The translations under genes were made by a program, and so were the position numbers. 64,000 nucleotides of DNA from Nonomuraea candida. Lineage in GTDB: Bacteria; Actinomycetota; Actinomycetes; Streptosporangiales; Streptosporangiaceae. Shown piece by piece: positions 52,367-61,567 of this stretch. The notes under the pieces were generated by a model, which saw nothing but the letters and a program-made list of their open reading frames with translations, had not been told where the DNA came from and did no database searches. Position 1 is the stretch's first letter, and each line of letters opens with the position of its first letter. The stretch lies in the NCBI RefSeq assembly GCF_000725485.1, contig NZ_JOAG01000028.1, positions 1-64,000 of the forward strand, written 5' to 3'.

Positions 52367-53680
52367 ATGACCATGCAACGGCGGACATTCCTCAGCGTGA
52401 GCGCGGCCGGAGCGGCGGGCCTCGGCCTGTCCCTGCTCGGCGCGGGGCAGGCGCTCTCCGCCGTCAGGCCGCTGGACACGGCGCCGACCACACCGTTCGC
52501 GGTCGGCGTGCGCCGGTATGACTGGACCCGCGGCAGCCGGCCGTGCACCACCTACGTCTACTACCCCGCCACCGGCACCCCCGGCGGCAACCCGGTGACG
52601 AACGCCCCAGTCGCCGACGGCGTCTTCCCCGTCTACAACTTCACCCACGGCTACGGCAGCAGCCCGCAGAACTCACTGTTCATCATCCGGGCCCTGACCG
52701 CGGCCGGCTTCATCGTCCCCGCCCCGCACTTCAGCCACAACGTCAACGACGTCAACAATGGCAACACCGCCAAGGACGTCTCACAGATCCTCACCCAGAC
52801 CCTCGCCCTCAACACCAGCGGAGCGCTCGCCGGGCACATCAACACCAGCATCGGCGTCGGAGTGTCAGGCCACTCCCTGGGCGGCATGACCACCCACGGC
52901 CTGCTGACCTCCTGGCCCGACAGCCGGATCATCTCCGCCAACCCGCAGTCCTGCGTAGACATGGGCAACCCAGCCGGCTCGGTCTCCGCCAAGGTCCTGT
53001 TCGTCCACGGCGACCGCGACTCGACCACGCAGTACTCCTCGGCACGGCAGGCGTACACGGAGATGACCTGGCCCAAGGCGTTCCTCACCTTCGTCGGCGG
53101 CAGCCACACCAGCTTCTGGAGTGACAACCGCTTCCCGAACACCGTCGTCGACTGGGCCCGCTGGACCATGTACGGCGACACCGCCGCGCGGGACCGCCTC
53201 CCCGCCGACGCGGCCGGGCCCAACACCAGGTGGGAGGCCCAGCTGGGTGACTCTCCCGGCGGCCCGGCCGCCTACACCCTGGTGGCCCAGCACAGCGGCA
53301 AGGCCGCCGACATCAGCGAGGCCTCCACCGCCGCCGGCGCACGGCTCATCCAGTACACCGCCAACAGTCGCCTTAACCAGCAGTTCGAGTTCGTGGACTC
53401 GGGCGACGGCCACGTCCGCGTCAAGGCCAGGCACAGCGGCCTGTTCCTCCAGCCCACGGGCACCGCGAACGGCGCGGACGTCGTCCAGCAGCCCGACACC
53501 GGTGCCGCCGGCCAGCAGTGGCGCGTGGTCGACCACGGCGGTGACGTGATCAGCCTCGTCAACCGTGAGTCCGGCCTGGCCATGGACGTCTGGCAGTACT
53601 CCACCGCCGACGGAGCCCGCATCTCCCCGTACACCTACAACGGCAGCCCCAACCAGCGCTTCACCCGCCGCCGCGTCTGA
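52367..53680 (+). CDS. Tat-secreted alpha/beta hydrolase (esterase-like) with ricin-type lectin domain
   Basis: A 437-residue protein. The start at 52367 has AAGGAG six bases upstream. The twin-arginine signal QRRTFLSVSAAGAAG marks Tat export. The hydrolase domain (about 45-290) has the oxyanion segment NFTHGYGSSPQNS, the nucleophile elbow GVSGHSLGGMT, the acid in VHGDRDSTTQYS and the histidine in GGSHTSFW, in the order of PET-hydrolase/dienelactone-hydrolase-like esterases. Residues about 305-437 are a ricin B (CBM13) domain with QHSGKAADIS and NQQFEFVD repeats. It may remove acetyl or feruloyl groups from the same polysaccharide. Confidence 0.82.
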   Translation: MTMQRRTFLSVSAAGAAGLGLSLLGAGQALSAVRPLDTAPTTPFAVGVRRYDWTRGSRPCTTYVYYPATGTPGGNPVTNAPVADGVFPVYNFTHGYGSSPQNSLFIIRALTAAGFIVPAPHFSHNVNDVNNGNTAKDVSQILTQTLALNTSGALAGHINTSIGVGVSGHSLGGMTTHGLLTSWPDSRIISANPQSCVDMGNPAGSVSAKVLFVHGDRDSTTQYSSARQAYTEMTWPKAFLTFVGGSHTSFWSDNRFPNTVVDWARWTMYGDTAARDRLPADAAGPNTRWEAQLGDSPGGPAAYTLVAQHSGKAADISEASTAAGARLIQYTANSRLNQQFEFVDSGDGHVRVKARHSGLFLQPTGTANGADVVQQPDTGAAGQQWRVVDHGGDVISLVNRESGLAMDVWQYSTADGARISPYTYNGSPNQRFTRRRV

Positions 53681-53774
53681 CGCGAGACCTGACGGGGCAC
53701 CGCTCGGGCACGGGGGCGAGCGGCACCCGGCACAGCGCCGACATTCCTTCGCCATCACACACTGGACGGGTTCC

Positions 53775-55298
53775 ATGACACAGCCTCTCCACGATCCGAC
53801 CTCACCGCGACGTCCGCGCAGACGCCGCATCACCTTCGTCCTCGTCGGCGCACTGATCGCGAGCTGCGTCGCCGCACCGGTCACGGGATCGCCGGCGAAC
53901 GCGGCCGTGATCGACCCGACGGCGTACTACCAGATCGTGTCGCGGCACAGCGGCAAAGCCGTCGACATCGCCGACCAATCGACCGCCGACGGCGCCGCCG
54001 TCCAGCAACGGACCCGCGCCGACCAGACGAGCCAGCAGTTCCAGTTCGTCGACGCCGGCAGCGGCCACTACAAGCTCCGAGCCCGGCACAGCGGCAAGGT
54101 GCTGGACGTCGCCTCGGCGTCCACGGCGAACGGTGCGAACGTCGTCCAGTGGACCGACAACGGCGGCGCCAACCAGCAGTTCCGCGTCGTGGACACCGAC
54201 GGCGGATACGTCAAGCTCATCAACCGCAACAGCGGCAAGGCCCTCGACGTCTGGGAGCGGTCCACCGCCGACGGCGCGCGGATCTCCCAGTACACCGACA
54301 CAGGCGGCGCCAACCAGCAGTGGCAACTGGTCCGTGCCGGCACGCCACCGGCCGCGACGTACGCCGGCTATCTGTTCACGTACTTCACCGGCGAGAGCAC
54401 CTCCGCCGGCGAGCAGGTCTATTTCGCGCTCAGCCAGGGCAACGACCCGACCCGGTGGCGTCAGCTCAACGGTGGGCGGCCCGTGCTGACCTCGACCCTG
54501 GGTACCCGCGGCGTCCGCGACCCGTTCATCATCCGTTCGCCGCGGGGCGACAGGTTCTACCAGATCGCCACCGACCTGCGGATGTACGGCAACGGCAACT
54601 GGGACCAGGTCCAGCGGACGGGCAGCAAGTCCATCGTGGTCTGGGAGTCGGCCGACCTGGTGAACTGGAGCGCGCCGCGCCTGGTACGCGTCTCACCGGA
54701 CACGGCCGGCAACACATGGGCCCCGGAGGCGTATTACGACGAGGGACTCGGCCAGTACGTCGTGTTCTGGGCGTCGAAGCTGTACTCCGCCGGCGACCCC
54801 GACCACACCGGTGACACCTACAACCGGATGATGTACGCCACGACATCCGACTTCCGGACCTTCAGCGCCGCGCAGGTCTGGGTCGACAAGGGCTACTCGA
54901 CGATCGACTCGACGATCGTCAAGCACGATGGGACCTACTACCGCTTCACGAAGGACGAGCGGAGCTCGTCGCAGACCGCGTGCGGCAAGTTCATCCTCGC
55001 GGAGAGGTCTGCGACCATGCTCAACCGCACCTACTCGTTCGTCGCAGACTGCCTCGGGAACAACGCGATCAGCCACGGCGAGGGTCCGCTGGTCTTCAAA
55101 GCGAACACCGGCGAGCGCTGGTACATGTTCATCGACGAGTACGGAGGCCGGGGCTACGTACCGTTCACGACCACCGACCTGAACACCCGGCAATGGTCAC
55201 CCGTCTCCAGCTACACCATGCCCGGCCGGCCGCGCCACGGCACCGTCCTGCCGATCACGCAGGCCGAGTACGACCGGCTACTGCACCACTGGGGCTGA
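53775..55298 (+). CDS. Secreted GH43 enzyme with N-terminal ricin-type lectin domain
   Basis: A 507-residue exported protein; the ATG at 53775 starts a basic signal peptide cut near Ala-48 (PANAA). Residues about 50-195 are a ricin B domain with three SRHSGKAVDI/ARHSGKVLDV/NRNSGKALDV repeats and QQF/QQW ends. Residues about 200-507 are a GH43-type five-bladed propeller: RGVRDPFIIRSPRGDRFYQI holds the catalytic base, WAPEAYYDEGLGQYVVFWAS the propeller motif, and ISHGEGPLVFKANTGERWYM the acid. The exact subfamily (arabinofuranosidase or galactosidase) is not clear. Confidence 0.85.
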   Translation: MTQPLHDPTSPRRPRRRRITFVLVGALIASCVAAPVTGSPANAAVIDPTAYYQIVSRHSGKAVDIADQSTADGAAVQQRTRADQTSQQFQFVDAGSGHYKLRARHSGKVLDVASASTANGANVVQWTDNGGANQQFRVVDTDGGYVKLINRNSGKALDVWERSTADGARISQYTDTGGANQQWQLVRAGTPPAATYAGYLFTYFTGESTSAGEQVYFALSQGNDPTRWRQLNGGRPVLTSTLGTRGVRDPFIIRSPRGDRFYQIATDLRMYGNGNWDQVQRTGSKSIVVWESADLVNWSAPRLVRVSPDTAGNTWAPEAYYDEGLGQYVVFWASKLYSAGDPDHTGDTYNRMMYATTSDFRTFSAAQVWVDKGYSTIDSTIVKHDGTYYRFTKDERSSSQTACGKFILAERSATMLNRTYSFVADCLGNNAISHGEGPLVFKANTGERWYMFIDEYGGRGYVPFTTTDLNTRQWSPVSSYTMPGRPRHGTVLPITQAEYDRLLHHWG

Positions 55299-55395
55299 GC
55301 CGTCGGCCGCTCGGCCTGCGCGGTGGCGCGGTCGCCGATCCCCATGACGGTGCCCGACCTAGCCGGATGCCAAGCGACTCTCCAACCAAGGCTAA

Positions 55396-55418
55396 GAGCG
55401 CTAACGTCGTTGGCGCTC
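55396..55418. promoter_or_regulatory. LacI-type operator upstream of the AbfB-GH43 gene
   Basis: Arms GAGCGCTAAC (55396-55405) and GTTGGCGCTC (55409-55418) match in 9 of 10 positions around a three-base centre, 15 bases upstream of the start codon at 55433. GCGCTAACG-type sequences are common LacI-family sites in actinobacterial hydrolase promoters. The repeat lies where it would block transcription or an open complex. Confidence 0.6.
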
Positions 55419-55432
55419 GGAAAGAGGCACGC

Positions 55433-56833
55433 ATGACGGTGAGCAGAGGGGCGGCCGCCACGGCCGCGCTCGTTCTGGCCTGCTTCGACCTGGGGGCCAC
55501 GGCCGCTCCGGCGCTGGCGGCGACGCTGCCGACCGGCGCCCGGTCCTTGGAGTCGGTCAACTACCCCGGCCGATATGTCCGGCACGCCGACGCGCTCGGC
55601 CGCCTCGACCCGGTCACCTCGGCCGCCGCGCCCCAAACCAAGCTCGACGCGACCTTCACGATCGTCAACGGCCTGGCCACGCCCTCCTGCTACTCCTTCC
55701 AGACCAAGGACGGACGATTTCTGCGGCACCGCGACTGGCGGCTGCGTGTGGACGCCAACACCGGCGACGCGGCATTCCGGGCCGACGCCACGTACTGCGC
55801 CGTCGACGATCCCGTCGCCGGATCGACGTCGCTGATCTCCTACAACCATCCGAGCCGGCGGATCAGGCACCGCGACTTCGAGCTCTGGCTGGACCCGTAC
55901 CAGGACACCGCGGCCTTCCGCGCGGACAGCTCGTTCCGGATCACCGCGCCGTGGGCACCCAAGACGAACCGGAACCCGGTGATTCCCGGCCTGTTCGCCG
56001 ACCCGCACGTCACCGCGATCAACGGCCGCTACTACCTGTACGCGACGACCGACGGCTACACGGGCTGGCGCGGCACGTACTACAAGGCGTTCTCCTCCCC
56101 CGACCTGGTGACCTGGACCGACCACGGCGTTGTCCTGGACCACGGCCCCGACGTGTCCTGGGCGGACGACTCGGCCTGGGCCCCGGCGATCGCGGCGGCC
56201 AATGGCCGCTACTACCTGTACTTCAGCGGCGGCGCCGCCACGGGAAACACCGCCAAGCAGCTTGGCGTCGCGGTCTCCGACTCGCCGATGGGCCCGTTCC
56301 GGGACGCGCTCGGACGGCCGCTCATCGCCGCCGGCCAGTACTCCGGCCAGGCGATCGATCCCATGGTCTTCACCGACGACGACGGCCGCTCCTACCTCTA
56401 CTGGGGGCAGGGCGTCGCCCGCGTCGTGCCGCTGAACGGCGACATGACCTCCTTCAACCCTTCGCACGTGCGGACGATCACCCCATCGGGCTACAACGAA
56501 GCACCGTTCGTGTTCAAACGCGGCGGAATCTACTACTTCATGTGGTCGGAGAACGACACCCGTAGCGAGGACTACCGAGTGGCGTATGCGACCGGGTCGA
56601 GCCCGCTGGGACCGTGGACCAAGCGGGGCGTGGTGCTGCAGAAGCGGCTGGAGGCCGGAATCAAGGGCACCGGACACCATTCGGTCGTCCGCGTGCCCGG
56701 CACCGACACGTGGTACATCGCCTACCACCGCTTCGCCGTGCCGGCGGGGAACGGGACCAACAGGGAGGTGGCCGTCGACCGGATGGAGTTCGCCGCGGAC
56801 GGAACCATCCGTCCGATCGCGCCGGCCCTCTGA
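55433..56833 (+). CDS. Secreted GH43 enzyme with N-terminal AbfB (CBM42) domain
   Basis: A 466-residue exported protein from the ATG at 55433 (AAAGAGG upstream). The signal peptide ends near Ala-30. Residues about 33-165 are an AbfB arabinose-binding beta-trefoil (SLESVNYPGRYVRHADALGR, GRFLRHRDWRLRVD, SRRIRHRDFELWLD). The GH43 domain (about 172-466) begins NPVIPGLFADPHVTAINGRY, where the Asp is the general base; WAPAIAAANGRYYLYFSGG and YNEAPFVFKRGGIYYFMWSE supply the pKa modulator and acid. Arabinose binding plus GH43 suggests removal of arabinose side chains from arabinan or arabinogalactan. Confidence 0.88.
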   Translation: MTVSRGAAATAALVLACFDLGATAAPALAATLPTGARSLESVNYPGRYVRHADALGRLDPVTSAAAPQTKLDATFTIVNGLATPSCYSFQTKDGRFLRHRDWRLRVDANTGDAAFRADATYCAVDDPVAGSTSLISYNHPSRRIRHRDFELWLDPYQDTAAFRADSSFRITAPWAPKTNRNPVIPGLFADPHVTAINGRYYLYATTDGYTGWRGTYYKAFSSPDLVTWTDHGVVLDHGPDVSWADDSAWAPAIAAANGRYYLYFSGGAATGNTAKQLGVAVSDSPMGPFRDALGRPLIAAGQYSGQAIDPMVFTDDDGRSYLYWGQGVARVVPLNGDMTSFNPSHVRTITPSGYNEAPFVFKRGGIYYFMWSENDTRSEDYRVAYATGSSPLGPWTKRGVVLQKRLEAGIKGTGHHSVVRVPGTDTWYIAYHRFAVPAGNGTNREVAVDRMEFAADGTIRPIAPAL

Positions 56834-56841
56834 GCCGGCGG

Positions 56842-56901
56842 CATCGACCGGCACAGCATCGACCGGCACGGCATGGACCGGCACAGCATCGACCGGCACG
56901 A
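56842..56901 (+). repeat. Four 15-bp tandem units between two hydrolase genes
   Basis: Units CATCGACCGGCACAG, CATCGACCGGCACGG, CATGGACCGGCACAG and CATCGACCGGCACGA follow each other directly. The repeat begins nine bases after the GH43 stop and ends 22 bases before the GH5 start. Confidence 0.85.
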
Positions 56902-56923
56902 TGTCTGCAAGTGAGGTTGGACC

Positions 56924-58465
56924 ATGGATTCAGTTCTAGTGATTGGACATGTCATGACACTGTTCACGGCGTCGGATGGTCACGTATCCGGACCGTCGCG
57001 GAGCACCTGGTCGTTACGCCGGTTGCTGACCTCCCTCGTGGTGACCGCGCTCACCGCGGCGGCAGGCCTCGTCGTCTCCGCGGCGCCGGCCCATGCCGCC
57101 ACCAGCCAATTCCGAGGCATGAACTGGGCCGTGCTGGGTGACAACTTCAGCACCGGCACGCTCGTCCTGCACGGCCTGAGCCAGTCCGACAGCAACGCGA
57201 CAGTACGGGCCAAGGCCAACGCCCTCTACGACGACATGGCCTCCACCATGGGCGTCAACACCGTCCGGCTGCCCATCAACACGCACACAGTGGCCAACAC
57301 GACCTGGTGGAACGCCTACCGCGGCGCCATTGACGCCGCCACCGCCCGTGGATTCAAGGTCATCCTCGCGTATTGGGAGGACGGCGCCGCCTCCGGCGGC
57401 AGGATCACGAACCTCGCCGCCTGGAACACGATGTGGTCCAGCGTGACCAACACGTACGGCTCGAACAGCAACGTCTACTTCGAGCCGATGAACGAGCCGC
57501 ACGGCTACAGCTCGGCCGAGTGGCGTGACGTCGCCGCCGAGTGGCTCGGCCACCACTACTCGGCTCCGGCGAACCGGGTGCTCATCGGTGGCACCGGCTA
57601 CAGCCAGGACCTGCGGGACATCTGCAACGACAGCCGCTTCAACTCGACGCTGCTGTCCTTCCACCACTACGCCTTCTTCTACAGCGCGATGAGCTACGAC
57701 GCCTTCCGAAGCCACATTCAGACGCGGCTGGGCAACTGCGCCTCCCGCGCGGTCGCGACCGAGTTCGGCGCGCCGATGTCCACCGGCCTCGACTACGGCG
57801 ACGCGAACAGCACCGACAACTTCGTGCGCCACATCCGCGCCATGGCCCAGGTCATGCGGGACAACCAGATGGGCGGCACCTACTGGCCGGCCATCGGCGG
57901 CAAGCCGGGCGACATCGGCTACGACTGGTACTCGATGTACGCCCTGAGCGGCAGCGGCACCGACCTCAACCTGACCGTCCGCAACACCTCCGGCGCCGAC
58001 CGGATCCGGTACGCCTGGGGGGACACGATCGGCCCCACCCCTCCGCCGGCCTTCTACAGGATCACCGTGCGCCACAGCGGCAAGGCCATGGACGTCCAGC
58101 AACCGAACACCGACAACGGTGCGCGCGTCGGCCAGTACACCTACAACGGCAACGCGTGGCAGCAATGGCAGTTCCAGGACGCCGGCAGCGGCTACTGGCG
58201 CATCATCAGCCGCCACAGCGGAAAGTGCCTCGACGTGGTGAGCGCTTCCACCGCCGACGGTGCCGAGCTCATTCAATACACCTGCGGCACCGGCACCAAC
58301 CAGCAGTTCCAGCTGGTCGCGGGCGGCAGTCACTTCCAGCTCCGGGCACGACACAGCAGCAAGTGCGTGGACGTGCCGTCCGCATCGACCGCGGACGGCG
58401 TGATCCTCAAGCAGTACACGTGCAACACCGGCGCCAACCAGCAGTGGTCGCGCACGGCCGTCTGA
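56924..58465 (+). CDS. Secreted GH5 endoglycanase with ricin-type lectin domain
   Basis: A 513-residue exported protein. GAGG precedes the ATG at 56924; the ATG at 56954 is an alternative. The signal peptide ends near Ala-58 (APAHAA). The GH5 barrel (about 60-350) has FRGMNWAVLGDN, NTVRLPINTHT, acid/base Glu-191 in FEPMNEPHG and nucleophile Glu-280 in VATEFGAPM. Residues about 384-511 are a ricin B domain with three repeats like its neighbours. Given the locus, an endo-galactanase acting on arabinogalactan is plausible, but GH5 covers many specificities. Confidence 0.85.
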   Translation: MDSVLVIGHVMTLFTASDGHVSGPSRSTWSLRRLLTSLVVTALTAAAGLVVSAAPAHAATSQFRGMNWAVLGDNFSTGTLVLHGLSQSDSNATVRAKANALYDDMASTMGVNTVRLPINTHTVANTTWWNAYRGAIDAATARGFKVILAYWEDGAASGGRITNLAAWNTMWSSVTNTYGSNSNVYFEPMNEPHGYSSAEWRDVAAEWLGHHYSAPANRVLIGGTGYSQDLRDICNDSRFNSTLLSFHHYAFFYSAMSYDAFRSHIQTRLGNCASRAVATEFGAPMSTGLDYGDANSTDNFVRHIRAMAQVMRDNQMGGTYWPAIGGKPGDIGYDWYSMYALSGSGTDLNLTVRNTSGADRIRYAWGDTIGPTPPPAFYRITVRHSGKAMDVQQPNTDNGARVGQYTYNGNAWQQWQFQDAGSGYWRIISRHSGKCLDVVSASTADGAELIQYTCGTGTNQQFQLVAGGSHFQLRARHSSKCVDVPSASTADGVILKQYTCNTGANQQWSRTAV

Positions 58466-58827
58466 CGCTCGTCTCGACGTGACCGACCGCCCGCCTGAAG
58501 GGCAGCTGGCCGCTGCGCTTGGTAAGCGTGAGCACCCCGCGCACCCTGGGCATCGCGCCCAGCGGCACCAAGGGCGCGGCCGTAGCCCAGCCGCCGCAGC
58601 GGCGAGTCGAGATCGCGGATGTTCTGCAGGTCGGTCCCGGGCAGCGGCTCGCCCTGGGTGAACGCGTCCGCTGGCCGTGATCGTCCTGGTGCGTACGTTC
58701 CTCAGCTTCTCCCCCGAAGTGGAACCCGAAGGCCGCCGGCCCTGGCAGGCGCCGGCCGGCGGACCCGGGACCCGGGCGGGGGCGCGCGGACCTGAGCGGG
58801 GAGCCGGCCAAGTGTGCCGGCGTCGGC
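58466..58827. other. Intergenic, no gene seen
   Basis: About 360 bases between the GH5 stop and the MarR stop. A minus-strand stretch near 58500-58680 has some coding character (GEPLPGTDLQNIRDLDSPLR) and could be a remnant, but I cannot identify it. Confidence 0.4.
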
Positions 58828-59256
58828 TCATTTGCCGATGATGGCCTGTTCGAGCAGGTCCTGAAGGGCGCGCTGCTGCTGCGGGGTGAGGCCGGCCAGC
58901 GGTGAGTCCTGGACGAGGAGCTCAAGGAGCCGCTCGCGCAGGGCGTTGCCCTCCGGGGTGAGGACGAGGTGCTTGGCGCGGCGGTCGGTCGGGTGCGCGC
59001 GCCGCTCGATCAGGCCCTGTTTTTCGAGCTTGTCGACGATGAAGGTGGCGTTGGAGGGCTCGCAGCTCATGCGTTCGGCGAGCTCTCGCATGGTCATCGG
59101 CCCGGTCATCTCCCGCAGCGCGGTCGCCTGGGCCGGGGTGAGGCCCAGGGTGACCGCGCGCACGCGTACGTGGTCGGCGATCTGCTGGGCCAGCCCGTTC
59201 ACCAGGCCGCACAGCTCCCGCTCGGCGACGGCCTGCGGCTCCGGGGACGTGGTCAT
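58828..59256 (-). CDS. MarR-family transcriptional regulator
   Basis: A 142-residue regulator. The winged helix reads PMTMRELAERMSCEPSNATF (recognition helix) and KLEKQGLIERRAHPTDRRAK (wing with DRRAK), with long dimerisation helices at both ends. The start at 59256 has GGGA at a suitable distance; the in-frame ATG at 59265 would leave no ribosome binding site. It is divergent from an MBL-fold gene, and a 15-bp iteron array lies between them, probably its binding region. Confidence 0.88.
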   Translation of the reverse strand: MTTSPEPQAVAERELCGLVNGLAQQIADHVRVRAVTLGLTPAQATALREMTGPMTMRELAERMSCEPSNATFIVDKLEKQGLIERRAHPTDRRAKHLVLTPEGNALRERLLELLVQDSPLAGLTPQQQRALQDLLEQAIIGK

Positions 59257-59274
59257 GCGTCCCATCCTAGCAAG

Positions 59275-59349
59275 TCCATCAAGCGAGCATATTCCAGACT
59301 TGACTATTTCAAGCAAGAATATTTCAAGCTTGCTTACTTCAAGCTTGAT
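59275..59349. promoter_or_regulatory. Five 15-bp iterons between MarR and MBL-fold genes
   Basis: Four adjacent units (59290, 59305, 59320, 59335) share TAyTTCAAGCnTG with exact 15-base period, the first being degenerate; a fifth TCAAGC at 59279 is in the same register. Two units contain the palindrome CAAGCTTG. The array fills most of the divergent promoter region. It is in the right place for cooperative MarR binding, although MarR sites are normally one or two palindromes rather than direct repeats. Confidence 0.7.
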
Positions 59350-59417
59350 GCTTATGGTGGCCTGGTCGCCGGCGACGGGCGCGGCGACGACCTGACCCGA
59401 AAGAAGGGAACGCGACC

Positions 59418-60305
59418 ATGGCGAACTCCACGGTTGACCAGGACGAGCGGCTGCGGCGGCCCGGGCGGATCCGCTCGATGTCGCTGGGCGGCACGAGGGT
59501 GTCCTTCGTGCCGGACGGAGCCATCCAGGGCAGGCCGCGCAGCTGGCTGCCGGACACCACCGAGGAGACCTGGGCCGCCCACCCGCAGTACCTGGACGCC
59601 TCCGGCCACCTCGTGGCCAGCATCGGTGGTCTCCTGGTGGAGCACGGCGACCGCGCACTGCTGATCGACGCGGGGTGGGGGCCGGTGTCGCTGCCGGCCG
59701 AGCCGGGACAGCCCAACGGCGCCGTTCACGGGGGCGCGCTGCTGGACAGCCTGGCCGAGCTCGGCCGCGAACCGGCAGAGATCGAGGCGGTGGCCTTCAC
59801 CCACCTGCACATCGACCACCTCGGCTGGGCCTGGCATGCCGCCCCGGGCGGTGACCGGCCCGCGTTCACCCGGGCCGAGTATCTGGTGGCCGAACCGGAA
59901 TGGGCCCGGCGCGACCTGCTCGCGCAGGGCATCACCGAGGAGGAGGCCGCCGCGCTGGCACCGCGCGTGCGTACGGTGGCGGACGGGCAGGAGATCTTCC
60001 CCGGCGTGCGGGTCCAGGTCACCGGTGGTCACACCGCCGGGCACACGCAGTACGTCATCACCGGGGGCGGCACCCGGTTGATCGCCTTCGGCGACTCCCT
60101 GCACGCGCCGATCCAGGTGGACCATCCCGAATGGTCCTGCCTGTACGACCACGACCCTGTCCGGTCCGCCGAGCATCGCCGGCGTCTCGTCGCCGACCTG
60201 GAAGAGCCGGACACGATCGGCTTCGGCATCCACTTCGCCGACGCGGTCTTCGGGCAGGTCCGCCGGGACGGCGCCGGCCCCGCCTGGCGCCCCCTGGACG
60301 TCTGA
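59418..60305 (+). CDS. MBL-fold metallo-hydrolase
   Basis: A 295-residue enzyme with the metallo-beta-lactamase metal motif THLHIDHLGW (His-129, His-131, Asp-133, His-134), the third-ligand histidine in GGHTAGHTQYV, the bridging aspartate in AFGDSLH and the last histidine in GFGIHF. Members of this branch include lactonases and other small-ester hydrolases. No signal peptide. Control by the divergent MarR gene suggests induction by a small aromatic or lactone ligand. Confidence 0.87.
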   Translation: MANSTVDQDERLRRPGRIRSMSLGGTRVSFVPDGAIQGRPRSWLPDTTEETWAAHPQYLDASGHLVASIGGLLVEHGDRALLIDAGWGPVSLPAEPGQPNGAVHGGALLDSLAELGREPAEIEAVAFTHLHIDHLGWAWHAAPGGDRPAFTRAEYLVAEPEWARRDLLAQGITEEEAAALAPRVRTVADGQEIFPGVRVQVTGGHTAGHTQYVITGGGTRLIAFGDSLHAPIQVDHPEWSCLYDHDPVRSAEHRRRLVADLEEPDTIGFGIHFADAVFGQVRRDGAGPAWRPLDV

Positions 60306-60343
60306 CCCGCCACGAGATCGACCCCGGCCATCACCCGGCTCCC

Positions 60344-61567
60344 CTACCAGGTGACCGGGAGTTCGTGCACGCCGTAGATGACGGCGTCGGTCTTGAACGG
60401 CAGGTCCTCGACCGGCGCGGCGAGCCGCAGGGTGGGGATGCGGCGGAACAGGGTGTCGAAGACGATCTGCAGCTCCAGCCGGGCCAGGTTCTGGCCGAGG
60501 CACTGGTGCGGGCCGAAGCCGAAGGCGAGGTGGTGGCGGGCCCCGCGCTCGACGTCCAGGACGTGCGGGTCCTCGAACGCCGCCGGGTCCCAGTCGGCCG
60601 ACAGGGCCGAGACGACGACGCCCTCGCCGGCCTTGATCCTGGCCCCGCCGATCTCCACGTCCTGCGTGGCCACCCGGGAGGTGACCCCGTCGGCGATCGT
60701 GAAGTAGCGCAGCAGCTCCTCCACGGCAAGGGGCGTCGTGTCCGGGTCGGCCGTGACCAGGGCGAGTTGCTCCGGGTGGGTGAGCAGCCCGACCACGCCG
60801 AGGGAGATCATGTTCGCCGTGGTCTCGTGCCCCGCGGTGAGCAGCAGGAAGGCGAGGCTGACCAGGCCCGCATGGTCGAGGACGCCCTCCTGGCGCTGCC
60901 GGAGGATCTGCCGGCCGAACAGGTCGTCGCCGGGCTCGGCCTCCTTGCGGCTGATCAGGTCGTCGATGTAGGCGCGCAGTTCGGCGAAGGCACGCTGCCG
61001 CTCCTCCTGCGAGGTCCGGCTCACCATCATGCCGGTGCGGCTCTGGAAGAAGTCGTGGTCGGCGTACGGGACGCCGAGCAGCTCGCAGATCACCAGGGAG
61101 GGCACCGGCAGGGACAGCGCCTGCACCAGGTCGACCGGCCGCCGCTCGGCGGCGAGCATGCCGTCGACGAAACGGTCGACGATGTCCTGGATGCGCGGGC
61201 GCAGCACGGCCAGGCGCTTGACGGTGAACTCGCCGATCACCGCACGCCGGACCGCGGCGTGTTCCGCGCCGTCCATGCCGATCATCAGCTGCGGCTGGGC
61301 GCGGACCTGCCGCAGGGTCGCCGCGTCGAGGTTGAAGAGGGGGAAGCCGTCCTTGCGCCGGTCGGAGGAGAAGCGGGGGTCGGCGAGGACGGCCCGGGCC
61401 TGCTCGTGCCCGGCCACCCACCACGCCTCGCCGCCGCTGGCCAGGCGGACCTTGCTGACCGGCGCCTGCTCGCGCAGGTGCTCGTAGGCGGCGGGCGGGG
61501 CGAACGGGCAGCCCCGCTCGACCGGCAGCTCCAGCCCGGCGGGGTCGACGGCGACGTTCTCTGTCAT
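60344..61567 (-). CDS. Cytochrome P450 (CYP105/107-like)
   Basis: A 407-residue soluble bacterial P450. The I-helix oxygen-binding motif is AGHETT (245-250), the K-helix ExxR is Glu-284/Arg-287, and the haem loop FGFGPHQCLGQNLAR places the ligand at Cys-356. The length and the N-terminus without a membrane anchor fit class I actinobacterial P450s that take electrons from ferredoxin; no ferredoxin gene is adjacent. The ATG at 61567 is preceded by AGGAGGTCATTC. An exact ECF41-type promoter lies 145 bases upstream. Substrate unknown. Confidence 0.92.
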   Translation of the reverse strand: MTENVAVDPAGLELPVERGCPFAPPAAYEHLREQAPVSKVRLASGGEAWWVAGHEQARAVLADPRFSSDRRKDGFPLFNLDAATLRQVRAQPQLMIGMDGAEHAAVRRAVIGEFTVKRLAVLRPRIQDIVDRFVDGMLAAERRPVDLVQALSLPVPSLVICELLGVPYADHDFFQSRTGMMVSRTSQEERQRAFAELRAYIDDLISRKEAEPGDDLFGRQILRQRQEGVLDHAGLVSLAFLLLTAGHETTANMISLGVVGLLTHPEQLALVTADPDTTPLAVEELLRYFTIADGVTSRVATQDVEIGGARIKAGEGVVVSALSADWDPAAFEDPHVLDVERGARHHLAFGFGPHQCLGQNLARLELQIVFDTLFRRIPTLRLAAPVEDLPFKTDAVIYGVHELPVTW

